Shown here in pieces: positions 61,201 to 64,000 of a DNA stretch of 64,000 nucleotides; position 1 is the stretch's first letter; each line of letters starts with the position of its first letter. Location: assembly GCA_008933995.1 (NCBI GenBank), contig WARS01000011.1, positions 12,491,516 through 12,555,515 on the forward strand, in the 5' to 3' direction. The stretch is from Datnioides undecimradiatus. Taxonomy: Eukaryota > Chordata > Actinopteri > Lobotiformes > Datnioididae. A program made the translations under genes and the position numbers. The notes under the pieces were generated by a model. That model was not told the DNA's origin. It saw only the letters and a program-made list of their open reading frames with translations, and made no database searches.

Positions 61201-64000
61201 CCTGATTTGGAGTGCCTCTCTGTTGATACTACAAGCTTGGGTGTGCAGATGCTAGGCTCACTGTTCTAGCATGTACTTGCTTGCTGTGTTTCCCTTGTGT
61301 CCCTAGCTGGTGTCTGGAGGTTTAAGTTTGAGACAGCAGAAGCAGCAACAGAAGTCCCACTCCTGGCACAACTTTAGCAACATGTAAATGCCCCAAAATA
61401 TGGTGACATTATGGTTTTTTCCATGCCTGAAGCACAAAGCATTTGGTAGCATCTGGTAGCATTCCTGCTGGTTGCTTACTCACATTCCTGTTGTTGTTGA
61501 AGATTAAGTTTGATGAGGAATTCTGCATTTCAGTCATTGTATATAGTCACATAGTCCCTATGGTAAAACAGAGAGCTAGCTCACAGAGCCCACACAGCAT
61601 ACTCTAGACCCTGAGGGTGTGAGGATGAATCTCAACCACACTGTATTTACTGCCTAAGTTTCCCAATAGAAAACACAAGGGACGCACCCTTCTACAGTCT
61701 ATTTAAATAATTTTTTATTGCCACATTACAGTTTCCCCCCTTGCCTCTGCCTCTTTGATGTTTGCTTTCAACTTACAGACAGGTTGTAAACATAATTACA
61801 GAGTTTTTTTCATCTCAGAAAGCCCAAATACCAGGTCTGCATATGACATTAAAAGCTCCGTGTGTCTATGCAAACTCATGCTAATGTCTCCATCCCAATC
61901 TACCTCATAACAATGGACCAGTGTTCATTCTCCTTAAGGAGTACCAAGTGGCTCTAAGCCGGATTTTGAAAAGTGATGGATCCCTTTTAAACCTTTCGTC
62001 CCTCCTCCCCATCCTTCGTGCTGGACGTGTTGTTCTCATGGGGTGGTTTCCCAGCCGCTGTTGATTAGCGTGTCAGCTTTGCCGATGGCCTCTTCCTTTT
62101 AGAGAATGGAGCTCCTGTTGGTGGATTGTGTACCTCCTCCTCCTTCTTCTCCTCCTCTTGCTCTGGATCCTCCTCCTGGCGGCTTCATTGAGAGAGCTGT
62201 AATCCCTGCTTGGGGGGCAGTGTGTCGTCTGTGCTGATAGCATTCAGAGGGCCTTGTAGCGCTCCAATGGACCCACTACAGAGGAGGCGGCATGGTGCAA
62301 CTGGCTGGGTGCTGGGCACATGGCGCGTGGCACAGGCGGATTAGCCCCAGCTCTACCCCCCATTCAGCGCCAGCCTCCTTCAAACAACCAGGCCTTCTCT
62401 GCTCACAGAGACACGGCAGGCTGGCTGAGGCAGATTACACATCTGTGCACACGCACAAGCTCACACGTACTCCAGCCTAAAGTGACAGCATGGGTGAGGG
62501 GGTTACTGTTTACACGGCCCCTGAAAATACTTAATTTCCCTAATGCTCTGTCGTGAAATCCCACATATCAAACCTCATACCTCCAGCCCCCATAGGTCTA
62601 TGTGTCATCTGTGAGCTCTGACTCAGGATTAAAACATCTACAGAGATTCTCCCAGTAGACCACAATAACGATTAGTATGTTTATCTTGCTTTCACGATTT
62701 ATCAGGATGATTTCCGAACAGCGAGCTTACCTTTGCCTTCTGTACATCATTGGAAGTATCAGTGAAATAAAATATCTTCAGAGATAACAGGCATTTAGAA
62801 ATTAGCTATTTGTTTGATGGCTATGCTTGTGGTTTGGATGTCACTGTTTCTGTGATTGGCAACTGCAATTGTTTTTCTTCCAAATGAACATGGAGCAGGG
62901 AATATGTGTCTGTCACCTGCCACTGTATGCTAAACACACTGTAAACACACAGCCCTTTCTTATCCTCTCAGTGAAATTGCTTGCATATATTGTTGTATGT
63001 AATGTACATAGGTCACTCAGTGAGAGTAAATATCCAGAGAACACTTTTATTTTCTATGTTTAATTTTGATAAAAGTATGGAATAGTCAGAATGGGAGCAG
63101 ACATGACTCAGAAGTAACAAAAAGTAATTAAACCTTAAAACTAGTACACCTCTATCAAAGTATAGGGAAATTTATGGCCAGCTGCAGGCCACTGTGTATT
63201 TGGGGCTATGGCTATGCCCAGCTGAACTTTAAACAAGTGGATTACTCCACCACAGATGTGCAAAACTGTTGTGATTAAATTTCAGTGCTGCAATGTTTGG
63301 TTACAACCACACTAAATACCAATATTGCCACATTTGCACAGATGATTTAGTCTGAATATAAATAGCAAAATGTCTTTGTTAGTGACTCAACACATTTGTT
63401 ATGTGAATAATTCACTGTGTCTTGACAGCAAAGGATACGCAGTGATAGAGTCACTGAGTGATCCATGCTTTCGAGTGAAAGCAGAGGTCTGAGGTAGAGG
63501 TGAAGACAGAAAAAGGTGAGGATGAGGGAGCGGAGGTGGAGGGAGCGTGACAGTGTTAATTACAGCAATGAGTGCATTTGTACCAAGCTGAGCCGTTGTG
63601 ATTAAGACTGGATGTCAAGGGAAACGTTCCCCATTGATCCACTGCCAGTGGAGACCATCTAGTCTTTCATTACTGCAACCAGCTTGTTAATTAGAAATCA
63701 ATCTTTCCCCTCTGCTCTATGAAAGAGCCCCCCTCTGCACCACTGTGCCACTCTCCTTCCACCCAAACATTCATACCCAAAAGCTATGGAGACATGTCAA
63801 GCTTTGACTAATGTCAGTCCTTTTTCACTTAGTTGGCCATAATCTGTAATTTTCATGCCAAGAAAGAGCAGGGAGCGGAGAGCAAAATAGTGAAGCACAA
63901 TATCCTGGCTTCCTTTCCAAGCTCCTAGGACAGCTTTTGAGTTCTTAAAAGAATTTGCCAAACTTTCAGATTGCTGTAAGATTGAAAACTGAATCCAGAT
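55236..64000 (+). other. reln: reln intron 1 (runs off the right edge)
   Basis: I looked for exon 2 (human [20 protein letters not shown]) and did not find it, so the intron is at least 8.8 kb. It contains a degenerate ~47-bp tandem array (56535-56688), purine-rich patches (57400-57560), and stretches at 59100-59460 and 63540-63720 that look like candidate conserved non-coding DNA. ORFs of up to about 130 codons (such as 60583-60909) have no recognisable domain. Confidence 0.65.
56535..56688 (+). repeat. Degenerate tandem array, ~43-48 bp units
   Basis: Four copies of a GGGAGAGATTTAAAT-like core end at 56550, 56597, 56645 and 56688 (spacings 47, 48, 43). Variants are GGGAAGAGATTTGAAT, GGAGAGGTTTAAAT, GGGAGAGATTTAAAT and GGGGGAGATTTAAAT. 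Sequence between cores is G-rich and diverged. Confidence 0.65.

Noticed and set aside
1-64000. tRNA, rRNA, snRNA genes, CRISPR arrays, LTR elements or Polintons
   Set aside because: None of their hallmark sequences (A/B boxes, snRNA 5' ends, repeat-spacer arrays, paired LTRs, capsid or integrase frames) were seen on reading.

Overview
The window is nuclear DNA from a ray-finned (teleost) fish. The evidence is split, spliced genes with GT/AG borders, long TG/CA microsatellites, CpG-rich blocks only at gene starts, and degraded interspersed repeats of types I know from teleost genomes. I see no bacterial, plasmid, CRISPR or LTR-element content.

Three host genes can be supported. (1) On the minus strand at 303-2657 is the 5' part of a TRIM-type E3 ubiquitin ligase: a RING exon, a long linker plus B-box exon, and the 96-nt coiled-coil exon typical of TRIM genes. 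The gene runs off the left edge. (2) On the minus strand from 27096 down to about 4590 is lhfpl3, a four-pass membrane protein of the LHFPL family. Exons 1 and 2 are certain, exon 3 is probable, and a 3' UTR ends at an AATAAA signal. Its 17.8-kb first intron holds a CpG-rich block with a possible first exon on the opposite strand. (3) On the plus strand at 54986-55235 is exon 1 of reln (reelin), with a TATA-like promoter just upstream. The remaining 8.8 kb is reln intron 1.

lhfpl3 and reln point away from each other across about 28 kb in which I find no coding exon. From memory, mammals have the same divergent pair with ORC5 between them; I see no ORC5 here. The gap holds microsatellites, purine-rich tracts, fragments of at least two DNA-transposon-like repeat families, a LINE 3' fragment, CTCF-like motifs and several AT/homeobox-motif-rich stretches that could be regulatory. 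A block of about 0.8-1 kb, strongly purine-rich on the plus strand, with a G-run near its left end, lies directly upstream of the reln promoter.

The genes do not form a pathway. Reelin is a secreted neuronal-positioning signal, LHFPL3 is a neural/glial membrane protein, and the TRIM protein is probably a ubiquitin ligase. I found no clearly new system. The best leads are the intronic CpG block with an ATG-plus-donor exon at 12.1-12.7 kb, a SUMO-interaction-like motif in the TRIM linker, and a degenerate ~47-bp tandem array in reln intron 1.
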